A DNA stretch of 64,000 nucleotides from Pseudodesulfovibrio nedwellii (GCF_027923765.1 NZ_AP026709.1:1669501-1733500); one strand, 5' to 3'. Positions 38,288 to 47,449 are shown, counted from the stretch's first letter. Made by a program: numbers and translations. The notes: a model not told the origin generated them from the letters alone.

Positions 38288-38305
38288 AAAAGAGGAGTAG
38301 ATGTA

Positions 38306-38869
38306 ATGCCTAAAATTGTTGACCATGACAAATACAAAAAAACGTTGACTGACAAAACTACAAAAATATTTAGAAAACACGGATACTCCGGCCTCGGAAT
38401 GCGTAAAATCGCACAAGAACTCGGTATTTCCAAGAGTGCTCTATATCACTATTTCCCGAGCAAAGAGGCACTGTTCTCAGCGTGCACGAAATCGGTGACA
38501 TCTTTTGAGAATCAAGACTTCCATGATTTGCCCATAAAAAAAATGAACCAACAAAAACGAATTAGTGCTTTGATTTCTATATTCAAAAAGATCGAAACTG
38601 AATTCAAAGGGGAATTATCTCTTTTGATTGATTATTTACGACCACTCACACCATCCCAAATCTCAACCGACAAAAATATGCAATTTGCAAATCAACAATA
38701 CTTAACCATGGTCTCTGCACTTGTTGGAAAGCCGAACGCCCAATTCGTGCTGTGTTTAATGTATGGAGTTTTGTTGCAACGGCTCTTTGATGGTGGGAAA
38801 TCCAGCTTTCAAGACATCGAAGAAAAACTCATTTCTTTTACTGAAATGAGGCATGACTTCGAAACATAA
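38306..38869 (+). CDS. TetR/AcrR family transcriptional regulator
   Basis: The 187 residues carry an N-terminal helix-turn-helix typical of TetR (residues 10-55, GLGMRKIAQELGISKSALYHYFPSKEAL). A C-terminal ligand domain shows no similarity I can name. AGGAGT lies 8 bp before the ATG, and the operator-like palindrome is 19 bp upstream, which suggests autoregulation. The next genes downstream are a pantothenate symporter pair, 50 bp or more away. Confidence 0.88.
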   Translation: MPKIVDHDKYKKTLTDKTTKIFRKHGYSGLGMRKIAQELGISKSALYHYFPSKEALFSACTKSVTSFENQDFHDLPIKKMNQQKRISALISIFKKIETEFKGELSLLIDYLRPLTPSQISTDKNMQFANQQYLTMVSALVGKPNAQFVLCLMYGVLLQRLFDGGKSSFQDIEEKLISFTEMRHDFET

Positions 38870-38938
38870 AAATATCAATTAAACTGCTTTCCCTCAAACC
38901 CATATCCTTCTGAAAAAGTTTTGCAAAGTGAAGCCATT

Positions 38939-39259
38939 ATGAACAAACAATCACAGGACCCGCGCTTCAAACAAGCCAACAAGGAAGCCCTGCTCGCATT
39001 GGGCGTATACGCCATGTATTTTGTCTGGTGGTATGTCTGCGCTTACGGCATGGGCAGCGGAAATCCAGACGATTATTCATATGTTCTGGGTATGCCGGAA
39101 TGGTTTTTCTATAGTTGTATCGTTGGGTACCCTCTCGTCACCATTCTCCTCTGGATCGTTGTTCGCTTTAATTTCAAAGACATGCCCCTCGACGCTGACG
39201 AATCTCCCACTGACATCACACACTCGGCCACAAACGCCAACTCGAGGAAAAACCGCTAA
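38939..39259 (+). CDS. Small membrane protein of the PanF locus (DUF997/YhdT family)
   Basis: This protein of about 106 residues has two membrane helices (about 18-40 and 53-78) and the pattern YVLGMPEWFFYSC, typical of the YhdT family. In many bacteria it is encoded just before panF. ATG at 38939 is used; an upstream TTG at 38921 is possible. It abuts panF with no gap, so the two are likely cotranslated. Confidence 0.82.
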   Translation: MNKQSQDPRFKQANKEALLALGVYAMYFVWWYVCAYGMGSGNPDDYSYVLGMPEWFFYSCIVGYPLVTILLWIVVRFNFKDMPLDADESPTDITHSATNANSRKNR

Positions 39260-40729
39260 ATGCCTACAAACTTCTCAACCATTATCCCTGTTGTCGCGTA
39301 TCTGGTTCTTTCTTTTGCCGTGGCATTCTGGGCACGAAAAAAGACAGAATCCTCTGTTTCCTCGCAAGGATTCATTGAGGACTATTTCATTGGAGGACGC
39401 TCCTTGGGTGGCTTCGTACTGGCCATGACCATTATCGCGAGCTACACAAGTGCCAGTAGCTTTGTGGGTGGTCCCGGCGTGGCATACCGCCTCGGCCTAA
39501 GTTGGGTACTTCTGGCAATGATACAGGTTCCCACCACCTTCCTGACGCTCGGCATTCTCGGCAAACGCTTCGCCATCATGGCTCGCAAAACACAATCTGT
39601 GACCATTACAGATTACCTCCGCGCCCGCTACGACAGCGACGCCGTGGTCATACTCTGCTCCATCGCCCTCATTGTCTTTTTCATGGCCGCCATGCTTGCA
39701 CAATTTATCGGAGGCGCACGACTTTTTCAGACGGTGACAGGCTATCCCTACATTGTAGGACTCGTACTCTTTGGCGTCAGTGTTGTGTTGTATACAGCAA
39801 TAGGAGGCTTTCGGGCCGTGGTCCTGACTGATGCCATCCAGGGCATCGTTATGATTGTGGCCGTCATCGTCGTGCTACTGGCCGTCATCAAAGCTGGCGG
39901 AGGCATGGAGCAATGCATCTCCTCGCTCAAAGCCATCGACCCAGGCCTTATCACCCCAACAGGCCCAAAAAACGCTATCCCCCAACCCTTCACCCTGTCA
40001 TTTTGGGTGCTGGTCGGCATCGGCATCCTCGGCCTTCCCCAGACAACACAACGATGCATGGCCTACAAGGATTCAAAAGCCATGCACAACGCCATGGTCA
40101 TCGGCACACTGCTGATAGGCTTCATGATCCTCTGCGCTCACCTTGCAGGAACATTGGGACGTGCCGTCATTCCCGATCTTCCGGCAGGAGACTTGGCCAT
40201 GCCGAGCCTCATCATGGAATTACTTTCACCGGTGTGGGCGGGTGTCTTCATAGCCGGTCCGCTCGCAGCCATCATGTCCACCGTAGACTCAATGCTTCTC
40301 TTGGTATCCGCCGCTATCATCAAGGACTTATACATCCATTACAGGCTCAAGGGCGATGCGTCGCGCATGACAATTGTCAGCCTCAAAAAAGCGAGCCTCA
40401 TAAGTACTACCGTCATCGGACTCATGGTCTTTGTCGCCGCCATTGAACCGCCGGATCTTCTCGTTTGGATCAATCTGTTCGCCTTTGGCGGACTTGAAGC
40501 GGTTTTCCTTTGCCCCATGGTTTTGGGCCTTTACTGGGAAAAGGCAAACGCCACAGGAGCTATCGCCTCCATCATATTCGGCGTGTCCACCTTCATTATC
40601 CTGACCATCATAAAACCAGCCATGGGCGGCGTCCATGCTATCGTACCAACCACGTTGGCCTCATTGGCAGCCTTCGTCATAGGTTCATACGCGGGTCATC
40701 CAGTCCGACTTCGAAAACAACAGAATTAA
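39260..40729 (+). CDS. panF: Sodium/pantothenate symporter PanF
   Basis: The 489 residues form about 13 membrane helices of the sodium:solute symporter family. Conserved patches are DYFIGGRSLGGFVLAMTIIASYTSASSF, ITDYLRARY, YTAIGGFRAVVLTDAIQG and AIMSTVDSMLLL. It imports pantothenate with Na+. A perfect terminator follows 24 bp after the stop. Proline or other solutes are less likely given the paired YhdT-type gene. Confidence 0.9.
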   Translation: MPTNFSTIIPVVAYLVLSFAVAFWARKKTESSVSSQGFIEDYFIGGRSLGGFVLAMTIIASYTSASSFVGGPGVAYRLGLSWVLLAMIQVPTTFLTLGILGKRFAIMARKTQSVTITDYLRARYDSDAVVILCSIALIVFFMAAMLAQFIGGARLFQTVTGYPYIVGLVLFGVSVVLYTAIGGFRAVVLTDAIQGIVMIVAVIVVLLAVIKAGGGMEQCISSLKAIDPGLITPTGPKNAIPQPFTLSFWVLVGIGILGLPQTTQRCMAYKDSKAMHNAMVIGTLLIGFMILCAHLAGTLGRAVIPDLPAGDLAMPSLIMELLSPVWAGVFIAGPLAAIMSTVDSMLLLVSAAIIKDLYIHYRLKGDASRMTIVSLKKASLISTTVIGLMVFVAAIEPPDLLVWINLFAFGGLEAVFLCPMVLGLYWEKANATGAIASIIFGVSTFIILTIIKPAMGGVHAIVPTTLASLAAFVIGSYAGHPVRLRKQQN

Positions 40730-40753
40730 CAAATCATCATAACAACAAAAAAA

Positions 40754-40791
40754 CCCAAGCCCAAAAACTTCGCACTTGGGCTTGGGCTTTT
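40754..40791 (+). terminator. Terminator after panF
   Basis: CCCAAGCCCAA pairs perfectly with TTGGGCTTGGG and is followed by CTTTT. Confidence 0.82.
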
Positions 40792-40820
40792 CAGCTCCTT
40801 CTCAACAGGGGGGTCACATA

Positions 40821-40854
40821 AAGGACTTCAAGTATACACTTGAAATCCTTTTTT
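40821..40854 (+). terminator. Second, orphan terminator
   Basis: AAGGACTTCAAGT pairs with ACTTGAAATCCTT (one mismatch) over a 4-nt loop and is followed by TTTTTT. No gene ends between it and the panF terminator. Confidence 0.7.
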
Positions 40855-40860
40855 CTTGCG

Positions 40861-40890
40861 ATGGAGTTGGAGGGAATCGAACCCAAAATC
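40861..40890 (-). other. tRNA/tmRNA-like 3'-end fragment, possible attachment-site scar
   Basis: The minus strand reads GGGTTCGATTCCCTC then CAACTCCA. This is a T-loop (TTCGATT) with three intact stem pairs and a plausible acceptor 3' strand plus discriminator A. No 5' half of a tRNA is present upstream. CAACTCCA resembles the 3' strand of tmRNA acceptors, a common integration target. This may be a leftover att site or coincidence. Confidence 0.35.
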
Positions 40891-41061
40891 TCTTGAATGG
40901 CATTCAAAATGAAGTCCAAATTAAATCATAAAACAACTTCTCAATAATAGAAACCTTTTCGCCACCAAATACCGTCACCCAATCGAGCATAACCTCTGTG
41001 CCCTTTTAGTCTCGGCTAAATATCTTCTAAAAAAACTCTTTTTTATGCCAAATTTCTTGCC

Positions 41062-41787
41062 TCAAAAACAGGAAAACATGGTGTATGTTCCAGAGGTAAC
41101 AATAAGAAGAAGCAGAATATTTCCATACGCCCTCTGCGAAAGGAAACGAGATATGAAAAGTCCTGCGGCACCACCTATTAAAGCTCCGGGGCAGCCTGCG
41201 GCATAGTAAGTTAGCGTCTGGATGTTATGAATGCCTGCCAGCACCTGCCCGGCTAGTATCGTCACACCAGTCATAATGAAACACGCTGCAAGAACACCTT
41301 TTGCTTCCTCTTGTGACCAACCCAATTTGAAAACATACATGGCGAGCGGCGGACCGTTAAAGCCGAAAAGTGCACCGAGTGTCGTGGAAGCAAACCCGGC
41401 TAATACGCCCCAACCAGGTCCGAGTCCCGTGTGAACTTTTTTGGGTGCCAGCAACCAATACCCAGCATAGGCGACCATGAATATTCCCATGCCTAATTTG
41501 AGCGTGTTATTATCTGTAGTCTGCATGAGCTGGAGGCCAAAGACAGTCCCTGCAACCCCACCGACAAACAGATATCGTAACCGCTTCCATTTGATGTAAT
41601 GACGATAGTTCCATCCCATCTGAAGATTCAAAGTCAGTACGATGAGCGTTGATGTCGGAACCGCTATTTCAAGGGGAACCAAAGCCGCAATAAAAGGCAT
41701 GGCAACCATGGCTGCCCCGAAACCAGTTATGTTGTTAACGAAGCCTCCGAGAAACCATGCGAAGAAAAAAATCAGGGTGTTATGCAT
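41062..41787 (-). CDS. TSUP family membrane exporter (TauE/SafE-like)
   Basis: The 241 residues form about seven to eight membrane helices with the two TSUP repeats, including NNITGFGAAMVAMPFIAAL and the matching second-half segment FGFNGPPLAMYVFKLG. TSUP proteins move sulfite, sulfoacetate and related anions. The -24/-12 element and palindrome just upstream tie it to the sulfonate module. It may handle a sulfonate or released sulfite. The predicted transcript would start only 2-3 bases before this ATG. Confidence 0.83.
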   Translation of the reverse strand: MHNTLIFFFAWFLGGFVNNITGFGAAMVAMPFIAALVPLEIAVPTSTLIVLTLNLQMGWNYRHYIKWKRLRYLFVGGVAGTVFGLQLMQTTDNNTLKLGMGIFMVAYAGYWLLAPKKVHTGLGPGWGVLAGFASTTLGALFGFNGPPLAMYVFKLGWSQEEAKGVLAACFIMTGVTILAGQVLAGIHNIQTLTYYAAGCPGALIGGAAGLFISRFLSQRAYGNILLLLIVTSGTYTMFSCF

Positions 41788-41799
41788 GGGATTCGACCA

Positions 41800-41815
41800 A
41801 GCAATTACCTTGCCA
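41800..41815 (-). promoter_or_regulatory. Sigma-54 promoter of the TSUP gene
   Basis: TGGCAAGGTAATTGCT on the minus strand has one mismatch to consensus. It lies 13 bp before the TSUP start codon and 61 bp from a GTTGYR-type palindrome. Confidence 0.65.
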
Positions 41816-41875
41816 AATATTTATCGAAGGGTCCGCTTGCCCCACTGAGGACTTTGTGACAAAGTGCACTATTCT

Positions 41876-41891
41876 GTTGCAGCACCGCAAC
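41876..41891. promoter_or_regulatory. Activator-binding palindrome, copy 1
   Basis: GTTGCAGCACCGCAAC fits GTTGYR-N4-YRCAAC. It lies between the divergent TSUP and activator genes, so it may also affect the activator itself. Confidence 0.65.
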
Positions 41892-41939
41892 AAGCTGTCC
41901 TTCAACACACAGGGCTCACCTCTTCAAAAGTATGTTATT

Positions 41940-43313
41940 ATGATTAACAAATATTGTTCGCAAATCATTGAAACAATGGAAGAAGCTGTTTCCATCAGTG
42001 ACCCGGACGGGGTTATTCTCTATTTGAATAAACGGCATGAATTGATTACCGGCATTCCGTCTTTTGAACTGCTTGGCAAATCGGTACATGAATTAGTGCG
42101 CCGAGGACTGTTCGACGTTGTTTTGAATCCTGACATTATGCGCAACAAGCAATCCGAAACACGGGTGCAAGAACTCGGCAATGGACGTAAAGTGGTGCTT
42201 GATGGACACCCGGTATTTGACGAAAATGAAGAGGTTGCACTTGTTGTCACTTATCTTCGTGATATTACAAAACTAGCTGAAATGCGTGAACAAATGTCTT
42301 CTCAACAGGAACTTCTGGAGGCTTATCAAAAACTCCAGAGCTTTGACAGCGCCCTTGAAAAGGTGCCGCCAGTTGTTCAAAGCAAACCTATGAAGCGATT
42401 ATACGGCCAGTTGGGAATTATTGCAGAAACAGATGCCACGGTCTTGCTTCTGGGGGAAACTGGCGTCGGCAAAGATGTTTTTGCACGTAAGCTGCACAGG
42501 CTGAGTGACCGAGCTGACAAAGCGTTTGTAAAGGCTGATTGCGGCAGTATGCCGGAGAATCTTATTGAAACGGAACTGTTCGGCTATGCTCCGGGCACAT
42601 TTTCCGGTGGAAATAAAAATGGTAAAATTGGTCTCATCGAAACGGCTTCCGGCGGCACACTCTTTCTTGATGAAATAGGGGAATTGCCGCTGCTCATGCA
42701 GACGAAACTGCTCAGGCTTCTACAGGACAGGGAAATCGTTCGCGTTGGAGCAACCACACCTCAAGATGTAAACGTCCGCATTGTTGCTGCAACCAATAAA
42801 TCACTGGAAAAAGAAGTTGAAGCCGGCCGGTTCCGCAGTGACTTGTACTATCGTCTAAAAGTCGCGGTTATCGACATCCCACCCTTGAGAAAGCGTAAGG
42901 CCGATATTTTGCCGATGGCGCGTCTTTTCTTGAAATCTTTTTGTCAAAAATATCAGCGGGACATAACGTTCACCCAGGAAACGGAAGACTCATTGCTCAA
43001 TCATACATGGCCTGGCAATGTCCGAGAATTAGAGAATCTGATTCTTGGTTGCGTGGTGACGTCCAAAAAGAATATTATAGAGGTGGCGGACTTGCCGTTT
43101 TCCCCGACCACTGAGATACGTGTTTCCACCGGAGACGGATTGGACGGTATGAAAATATCCGGAAAATCCATGAAGAGTATTCTCGATGAAGTGGAAAAAA
43201 CCATTATATTGAACGGAATGGAGCGTGTGGGCAATATCGCCAAGCTCGCCAAGGAGCTGAACCTTGACCGCACCACTGTGTTTCGCAAACTCAAGAAATA
43301 TGGAGCGCGATAA
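41940..43313 (+). CDS. PAS-domain sigma-54-dependent activator of the sulfonate module
   Basis: The 457 residues comprise a PAS sensor (about 8-110), an AAA+ domain with GETGVGKD (172-179), GGTLFLDEIGELP and a Fis-type DNA-binding helix-turn-helix ending RTTVFRKLKKYG. The sigma-54 contact loop is an unusual GTFSGG (219-224) instead of GAFTGA. There is no receiver domain, so the PAS domain should sense a metabolite directly. ATG at 41940 is chosen; the longer frame upstream runs through the operator. It is flanked by genes with -24/-12 promoters. Confidence 0.9.
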   Translation: MINKYCSQIIETMEEAVSISDPDGVILYLNKRHELITGIPSFELLGKSVHELVRRGLFDVVLNPDIMRNKQSETRVQELGNGRKVVLDGHPVFDENEEVALVVTYLRDITKLAEMREQMSSQQELLEAYQKLQSFDSALEKVPPVVQSKPMKRLYGQLGIIAETDATVLLLGETGVGKDVFARKLHRLSDRADKAFVKADCGSMPENLIETELFGYAPGTFSGGNKNGKIGLIETASGGTLFLDEIGELPLLMQTKLLRLLQDREIVRVGATTPQDVNVRIVAATNKSLEKEVEAGRFRSDLYYRLKVAVIDIPPLRKRKADILPMARLFLKSFCQKYQRDITFTQETEDSLLNHTWPGNVRELENLILGCVVTSKKNIIEVADLPFSPTTEIRVSTGDGLDGMKISGKSMKSILDEVEKTIILNGMERVGNIAKLAKELNLDRTTVFRKLKKYGAR

Positions 43314-43338
43314 GCACTTTCACACACTTTTTTAAACG

Positions 43339-43381
43339 TCGACGCGCCCCCTGTCTTTTTAGACTGGGGGCGCGTCTTCTT
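43339..43381. terminator. Bidirectional terminator between convergent activator and activase genes
   Basis: GACGCGCCCCC pairs perfectly with GGGGGCGCGTC, with a nested smaller stem in the loop. TTCTTTC follows on the plus strand. Confidence 0.75.
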
Positions 43382-43418
43382 TCAGGGGAGGAGGTTTGGA
43401 CCTTGCAACAGGGTCCTG

Positions 43419-44342
43419 TTATGCATTTCGAAATCTGTCGTTGGCCTCTTTCTCCAGCGGACGCAGTTTTCCCATAATTTCTGTGTCGAGGGCCTTGCCT
43501 TCGTAAGGGAATTCCATGCCGAGGTATGCGTATTTGGGCTGGCCCATGCGATGATAGGGAAGCAACTCGTATGAGATGTTCGAACGTACCGGAATAAAAT
43601 CGATGATACTCTGAATTTCCTCGATGGTATCGTTGAACTCAGGAATTATCGGCGTGCGGACCAGGATGGGCAAATTCGGAAAATCGTCCACCAGACACTT
43701 AATATTGTCGAGAATACGTCGGTTGCTGACACCGGTACCCTTCTTGTGTTTCTCATCGTCGTGGGCTTTTATATCAATAATCAGTTCATCAAGAAATTCA
43801 CAGACGGCCTTAAGGTCTTCATAGGAAGCGTAACCGCAGGTTTCCATGGCGGTCTTGATACGGCGTTTCTTTGCTTCCTTGAGCAATGCCAGCGCAAATT
43901 CTGGCTGGGACAAAGCTTCACCGCCGCTCAGGGTCATCCCTCCGCCTGACCGGGCGTAAAAGGCCGCTTCTTTTTCCACTTCATCTATCACCGCGCCAAC
44001 AGTCATGGTTTTGCCATAAACACACAAGGCATCGGAAGCGCAATTGTCCGCGCAAGTATGACATTGAACACACTTTTCAGGATCAATGGCTATCAGCTTA
44101 TCTTCGGTAGCAGAAATAGCGCCTTCAGGACACATTCGTATACATCGAGTACATTTGTCGGTGGTCAAACATTTGCCCGGGTTGTATCCCATCTGCGGCT
44201 TCATTTTCTGCGACTCGGGGTTGCTACACCAAGCACAGCGAAGCGGGCATCCTTTCATGAACACAATGGTTCGAATGCCAGCTCCATCATGCACGGAAAA
44301 ATTCTGGATATTGAAGACAATGCCTTCGTTTAGTTTACTCAT
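43419..44342 (-). CDS. Glycyl-radical enzyme activating enzyme (radical SAM)
   Basis: The 307 residues have the radical SAM motif in GCPLRCAWCSNPE (CxxxCxxC) and a ferredoxin-like insertion with two 4Fe-4S clusters (CTRCIRMCP and CVQCHTCADNC). GGGMTLSGGE supplies the SAM-binding GGE. Such activases abstract hydrogen from the glycine of their partner enzyme. The partner gene lies directly upstream in the same orientation, with an intervening hairpin. The gene should belong to the lyase transcript. Confidence 0.93.
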   Translation of the reverse strand: MSKLNEGIVFNIQNFSVHDGAGIRTIVFMKGCPLRCAWCSNPESQKMKPQMGYNPGKCLTTDKCTRCIRMCPEGAISATEDKLIAIDPEKCVQCHTCADNCASDALCVYGKTMTVGAVIDEVEKEAAFYARSGGGMTLSGGEALSQPEFALALLKEAKKRRIKTAMETCGYASYEDLKAVCEFLDELIIDIKAHDDEKHKKGTGVSNRRILDNIKCLVDDFPNLPILVRTPIIPEFNDTIEEIQSIIDFIPVRSNISYELLPYHRMGQPKYAYLGMEFPYEGKALDTEIMGKLRPLEKEANDRFRNA

Positions 44343-44429
44343 GACTGTTTCCTTTCTTGAGTATGAAATTCTTTAAGGCCGGGAAAAAGCGTGCAATGCG
44401 TAGTGGCAGCCCCGAAAGTTCAATAAAAT

Positions 44430-44458
44430 GCGGGGAGCAGGCAAAGCCCACTCCCCGC
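44430..44458 (-). terminator. Intercistronic hairpin between the lyase and activase genes
   Basis: GCGGGGAG pairs with CTCCCCGC over 13 nt, just after the lyase stop, with no U-tract. It could lower activase expression or protect the lyase mRNA. Confidence 0.5.
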
Positions 44459-44473
44459 GATATAGTCTATCAG

Positions 44474-46945
44474 TTACATTTGTACGTGTTCGGTACGATT
44501 GATGATGTCGTTCTGCAAATCGCGGGAAAGATCGCAGAAATATGCGGAGTAACCGGCGATACGAACGAGCAGGCTGCGGTACTTGTCAGGATTGGCCTGA
44601 GCTTCGAGCAGAGTCTTTTTGTTGATGATGTTGAACTGGAGATGCCAGAGGTGCAGGTCGCACCAGGTACGGATCAGGTCAACGAGCTTCTGAGTACCGG
44701 CTTCACCTTCGACAACTTTCGGAGAAAGCTTGACGTTCAGCAAACGAGATGCCCGATTTTTCATGCCACGGTTCTTGGAATGGTAATTGGACATCAGAAC
44801 TGCGGTGGGGCCTTTTTGGTCTGCACCGTGGGATGCGGAGGCACCGTCGGACAGAGCGGTCCATGCTTCACGACCATTGGGGGTTGCGGAAACAACCTTA
44901 CCGAAAGGTACGTGAGAAGTGATGGGCACGTAACGAACGTCGAGGTTCACGCCGCGTTCTTCGGAGTACTTATGAGCGTATTCCTGGCAAACGCAGTCAA
45001 TTTTCTTGGCAATTGCGTCAGCGTAGGAATCATTGTTTCCGTAGCAAGGAGCGGAACGAAGGATCTCGCGAGTTTCTTCGTGCCCTTCGAAGTTCACCTT
45101 CAGGGCGTCTACGACTTCCTGCATCGTCAGCTTCTTGTCTTCGAAGACCAGCTTTTTGATAGCGGAAAGAGAGTCGACCACGGTGCCGTAACCAAGGAAT
45201 TCAAAGTAGGAATACTCAAGGCCGCCCGGAATGGTCTGACTCTGCAAGTCCATGCCTTCTTTCATGCACAGGTCGTGCAGGACGGAAGCCAGGGGAGAAG
45301 CAAAGTGTTCGGGACGCAGACTATCAACGATGTACTGCTGACGGAAAGCTTTCACGAGCAGATTGTTGTGCTGCTTCAGGTAAGCTTCATAGAATTCGTC
45401 CCAGCTCTTGAACTCACCAGCCTCACCTGTTTCGAGACCGACAACTTCTTCACCGTACTTAAGCATGCGACCATTATGCATGGTCATTTCCATGGCAGTG
45501 GCGAAGTTGATGTAAACACAACCGGAAGTGTAGGTCTCGCAGTTGGGCATACGGGCTTCGGTGCAACCGGACACGGAATAGTCCATGGCCTGATCTAACG
45601 GTGCGCCCTTGGCGGTGTACAGCGGAATGATTTCTTCGTCGTTGATGAGTTTCGGGAAACCGGAACCATCCTTGATGGTCTCAGCAATCTCAGCGAGGAA
45701 ACGCTCGGGAGAGTTGGAATGAATACGAGTTGCGAGGTCAGGGTAATTCAACGGGAACTCACGCTTGGACTCAAGGAACAAGTAAGTAAGTTCGTTGGTT
45801 GCATCATCACCGTCCGGGGTCTGTCCACCGATAGTGACAGCTTCCCAATGAGCATAACCTTCATTGAATTCGTTGCCTGTAGGGTTGATGTACAGATCAA
45901 TGAACTGAGCCATTTCGACCCACATATTTTCCAGAAGTTCCTTGGCCTGTTCGGGAGTCAAAATGCCGGCCTTAATATCCTGCTCGTAGAAAGGAAGCAG
46001 GTACTGATCCATGCGACCGTTGGAGATGATGGCGGAAGCCTTCTGCTCAATACGGGAGAACATCTGAACGAACCATTGGGACTGAATAGCATCGCGGAAG
46101 TCTTTTGCAGGTTCGGCAGGCATGCGTTCACAACGGTCTGCCATTGCAAGCAGTTCGGCCTTGCGGATCTTATCGGTCTCAGCTTCTGCCTGCTCGCGGG
46201 CGAGGTCGGCGTGACGACGTGCCCAGAGGACAATAGCATCGCAGATGATAACCATGGCTTCATAGAAAGGACGTTTTTCCCAAGTCTGAACAGGACTTTC
46301 AGCGTCCAGCTCAGCCATTTTTTCAAGAGCTTCGCGTTTGATGTCGTTGAAGCCGCGCTTCAGGACCTTGTCGTAGTCATGTACCCACTGGAGAGCGGAA
46401 CGGTAAGAAGACGTCTCGGAAACAACAAATTTGGACTTCAAGCCATGGTCGTCGTCGTAGGTGACACCGCGCAGGTCGTCAGGCATGGCGCCGTTCAGGT
46501 GCTCATGGTAGGTCTTGCCTTCCCAGTAAGGAGCGATCTCGTTGACAACGATGTCTACTTCTTCAGGGGTAATCTTGAAGGGACTCTTTTCGCGCTTGTC
46601 CAGATCCTTGAGGATGGAGTAAAAATCACCATCGATTTCAGGGTACAGGATGCCGTAACGACCCAGCTTACCGGAACGACCGGCGATGAGGGATTTAGGG
46701 GTGATGTATACGGACATCTTCTCAGCGCAGTTTTTCAACGCCTTGGCCCAACGCAAAACGAGGGGCTGACCTTCGGTCTTCTTCATGGATTCGGTAAAAA
46801 AGCGGGCGCGTTCGATATCAATAAACGGGGTGGTCATATGAAAGGAATCAAGCATTTCGTATACGCGTTCACGGCCCTCTCGGGTATCAACGCTATTCGC
46901 GATACGCTCTTCCTGTGGGGAAAGACAGCAGTCATAGTTCGTCAT
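44474..46945 (-). CDS. Glycyl radical enzyme, sulfonate C-S lyase type (isethionate or dihydroxypropanesulfonate lyase-like)
   Basis: The 823-residue enzyme has the C-terminal glycyl radical motif RIAGYSAYF (Gly798) and the active-site Cys461 and Glu463 in [10 protein letters not shown]. With an offset of seven, Arg182, Gln186, Trp367 and Arg671 line up with the residues I recall as sulfonate-binding in isethionate lyase (Arg189, Gln193, Trp374, Arg678). These suggest release of sulfite from a small hydroxy-sulfonate. The position matching Phe682 is Ile675, so dihydroxypropanesulfonate or another substrate is possible. ATG at 46945 has AGGAG upstream, and a perfect -24/-12 promoter lies 94 bp before it. 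Confidence 0.86.
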   Translation of the reverse strand: MTNYDCCLSPQEERIANSVDTREGRERVYEMLDSFHMTTPFIDIERARFFTESMKKTEGQPLVLRWAKALKNCAEKMSVYITPKSLIAGRSGKLGRYGILYPEIDGDFYSILKDLDKREKSPFKITPEEVDIVVNEIAPYWEGKTYHEHLNGAMPDDLRGVTYDDDHGLKSKFVVSETSSYRSALQWVHDYDKVLKRGFNDIKREALEKMAELDAESPVQTWEKRPFYEAMVIICDAIVLWARRHADLAREQAEAETDKIRKAELLAMADRCERMPAEPAKDFRDAIQSQWFVQMFSRIEQKASAIISNGRMDQYLLPFYEQDIKAGILTPEQAKELLENMWVEMAQFIDLYINPTGNEFNEGYAHWEAVTIGGQTPDGDDATNELTYLFLESKREFPLNYPDLATRIHSNSPERFLAEIAETIKDGSGFPKLINDEEIIPLYTAKGAPLDQAMDYSVSGCTEARMPNCETYTSGCVYINFATAMEMTMHNGRMLKYGEEVVGLETGEAGEFKSWDEFYEAYLKQHNNLLVKAFRQQYIVDSLRPEHFASPLASVLHDLCMKEGMDLQSQTIPGGLEYSYFEFLGYGTVVDSLSAIKKLVFEDKKLTMQEVVDALKVNFEGHEETREILRSAPCYGNNDSYADAIAKKIDCVCQEYAHKYSEERGVNLDVRYVPITSHVPFGKVVSATPNGREAWTALSDGASASHGADQKGPTAVLMSNYHSKNRGMKNRASRLLNVKLSPKVVEGEAGTQKLVDLIRTWCDLHLWHLQFNIINKKTLLEAQANPDKYRSLLVRIAGYSAYFCDLSRDLQNDIINRTEHVQM

Positions 46946-47038
46946 GATGGTTCTCCTGGTGAATGAAATTGTGTTAAACTCAATATTTTTTTGCCAATGT
47001 TGTGTTAAATCCATGCGCTCAAAACGCTATTCACCATG

Positions 47039-47054
47039 AGCAACTACAGTGCCA
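47039..47054 (-). promoter_or_regulatory. Sigma-54 promoter of the glycyl radical lyase
   Basis: TGGCACTGTAGTTGCT on the minus strand is a perfect match to TGGCAC-N5-TTGCW. Confidence 0.88.
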
Positions 47055-47133
47055 AACGCGTAACGTGTTGATTTTTAAAGATTATCTTCTATACCCTCAT
47101 TATCTCCCCCCCCTTGAGAAAAAAAGCACTTGT

Positions 47134-47149
47134 GTTGTACCCATACAAC
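47134..47149. promoter_or_regulatory. Activator-binding palindrome, copy 2
   Basis: GTTGTACCCATACAAC fits GTTGYR-N4-YRCAAC exactly. It lies 80 bp upstream of the lyase promoter and 240 bp upstream of the amidohydrolase promoter. Confidence 0.65.
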
Positions 47150-47192
47150 AATCTGCTCAAATCAAGATAAATATCAATAGTTTATTAACACT

Positions 47193-47208
47193 GTTGCACT
47201 GTTGCACA
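47193..47208. promoter_or_regulatory. Activator-binding palindrome, imperfect copy 3
   Basis: GTTGCACTGTTGCACA keeps the first half-site and a partial second. A further TTGCAAC half-site follows at 47219. It sits midway between the two divergent sigma-54 promoters. Confidence 0.45.
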
Positions 47209-47388
47209 GCGTGATGAATTGCAACCAAATGCGAAGATAAGTATGCGACCGAAAGACCTGAGGGAATTTTAATGAACAAAAAAAACGTCTGGTGCATATA
47301 TTTTATGTAATGGGCTGGTAAATCGGGACGTGAATATTGTCACAGAAAGATAAAAGAGAGTCTGAACAGACAAGAAAGCAGCCGTGCA

Positions 47389-47404
47389 TGGCATCACGCT
47401 TGCT
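47389..47404 (+). promoter_or_regulatory. Sigma-54 promoter of the amidohydrolase gene
   Basis: TGGCATCACGCTTGCT has one mismatch to consensus and lies 46 bp before the GTG start. Confidence 0.8.
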
Positions 47405-47449
47405 ATTTACGGAACAATCTCATGCACACAAATATAAGGAGAATACACC

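Larger units (their letters stand above)
40730..41061. other. Convergent intergenic region with two terminators and a tRNA-like scrap
   Basis: This 332-bp gap between panF and the TSUP gene contains the panF terminator, a second terminator and the tRNA-like 3' fragment listed separately. It has no coding frame. Confidence 0.6.

Noticed and set aside
41757-41939. N-terminal extension of the sulfonate activator
   Set aside because: It would run across the operator and the divergent promoter and adds no domain. The PAS domain begins at the ATG at 41940.
44357-46966. Two long plus-strand frames (about 413 and 415 codons) opposite the glycyl radical enzyme
   Set aside because: Antisense shadows of a strongly conserved gene; no motif or ribosome-binding site supports them.
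46946-47014. Longer start for the glycyl radical enzyme at 47014
   Set aside because: The ATG at 46945 has a strong AGGAG and gives the usual family N-terminus.
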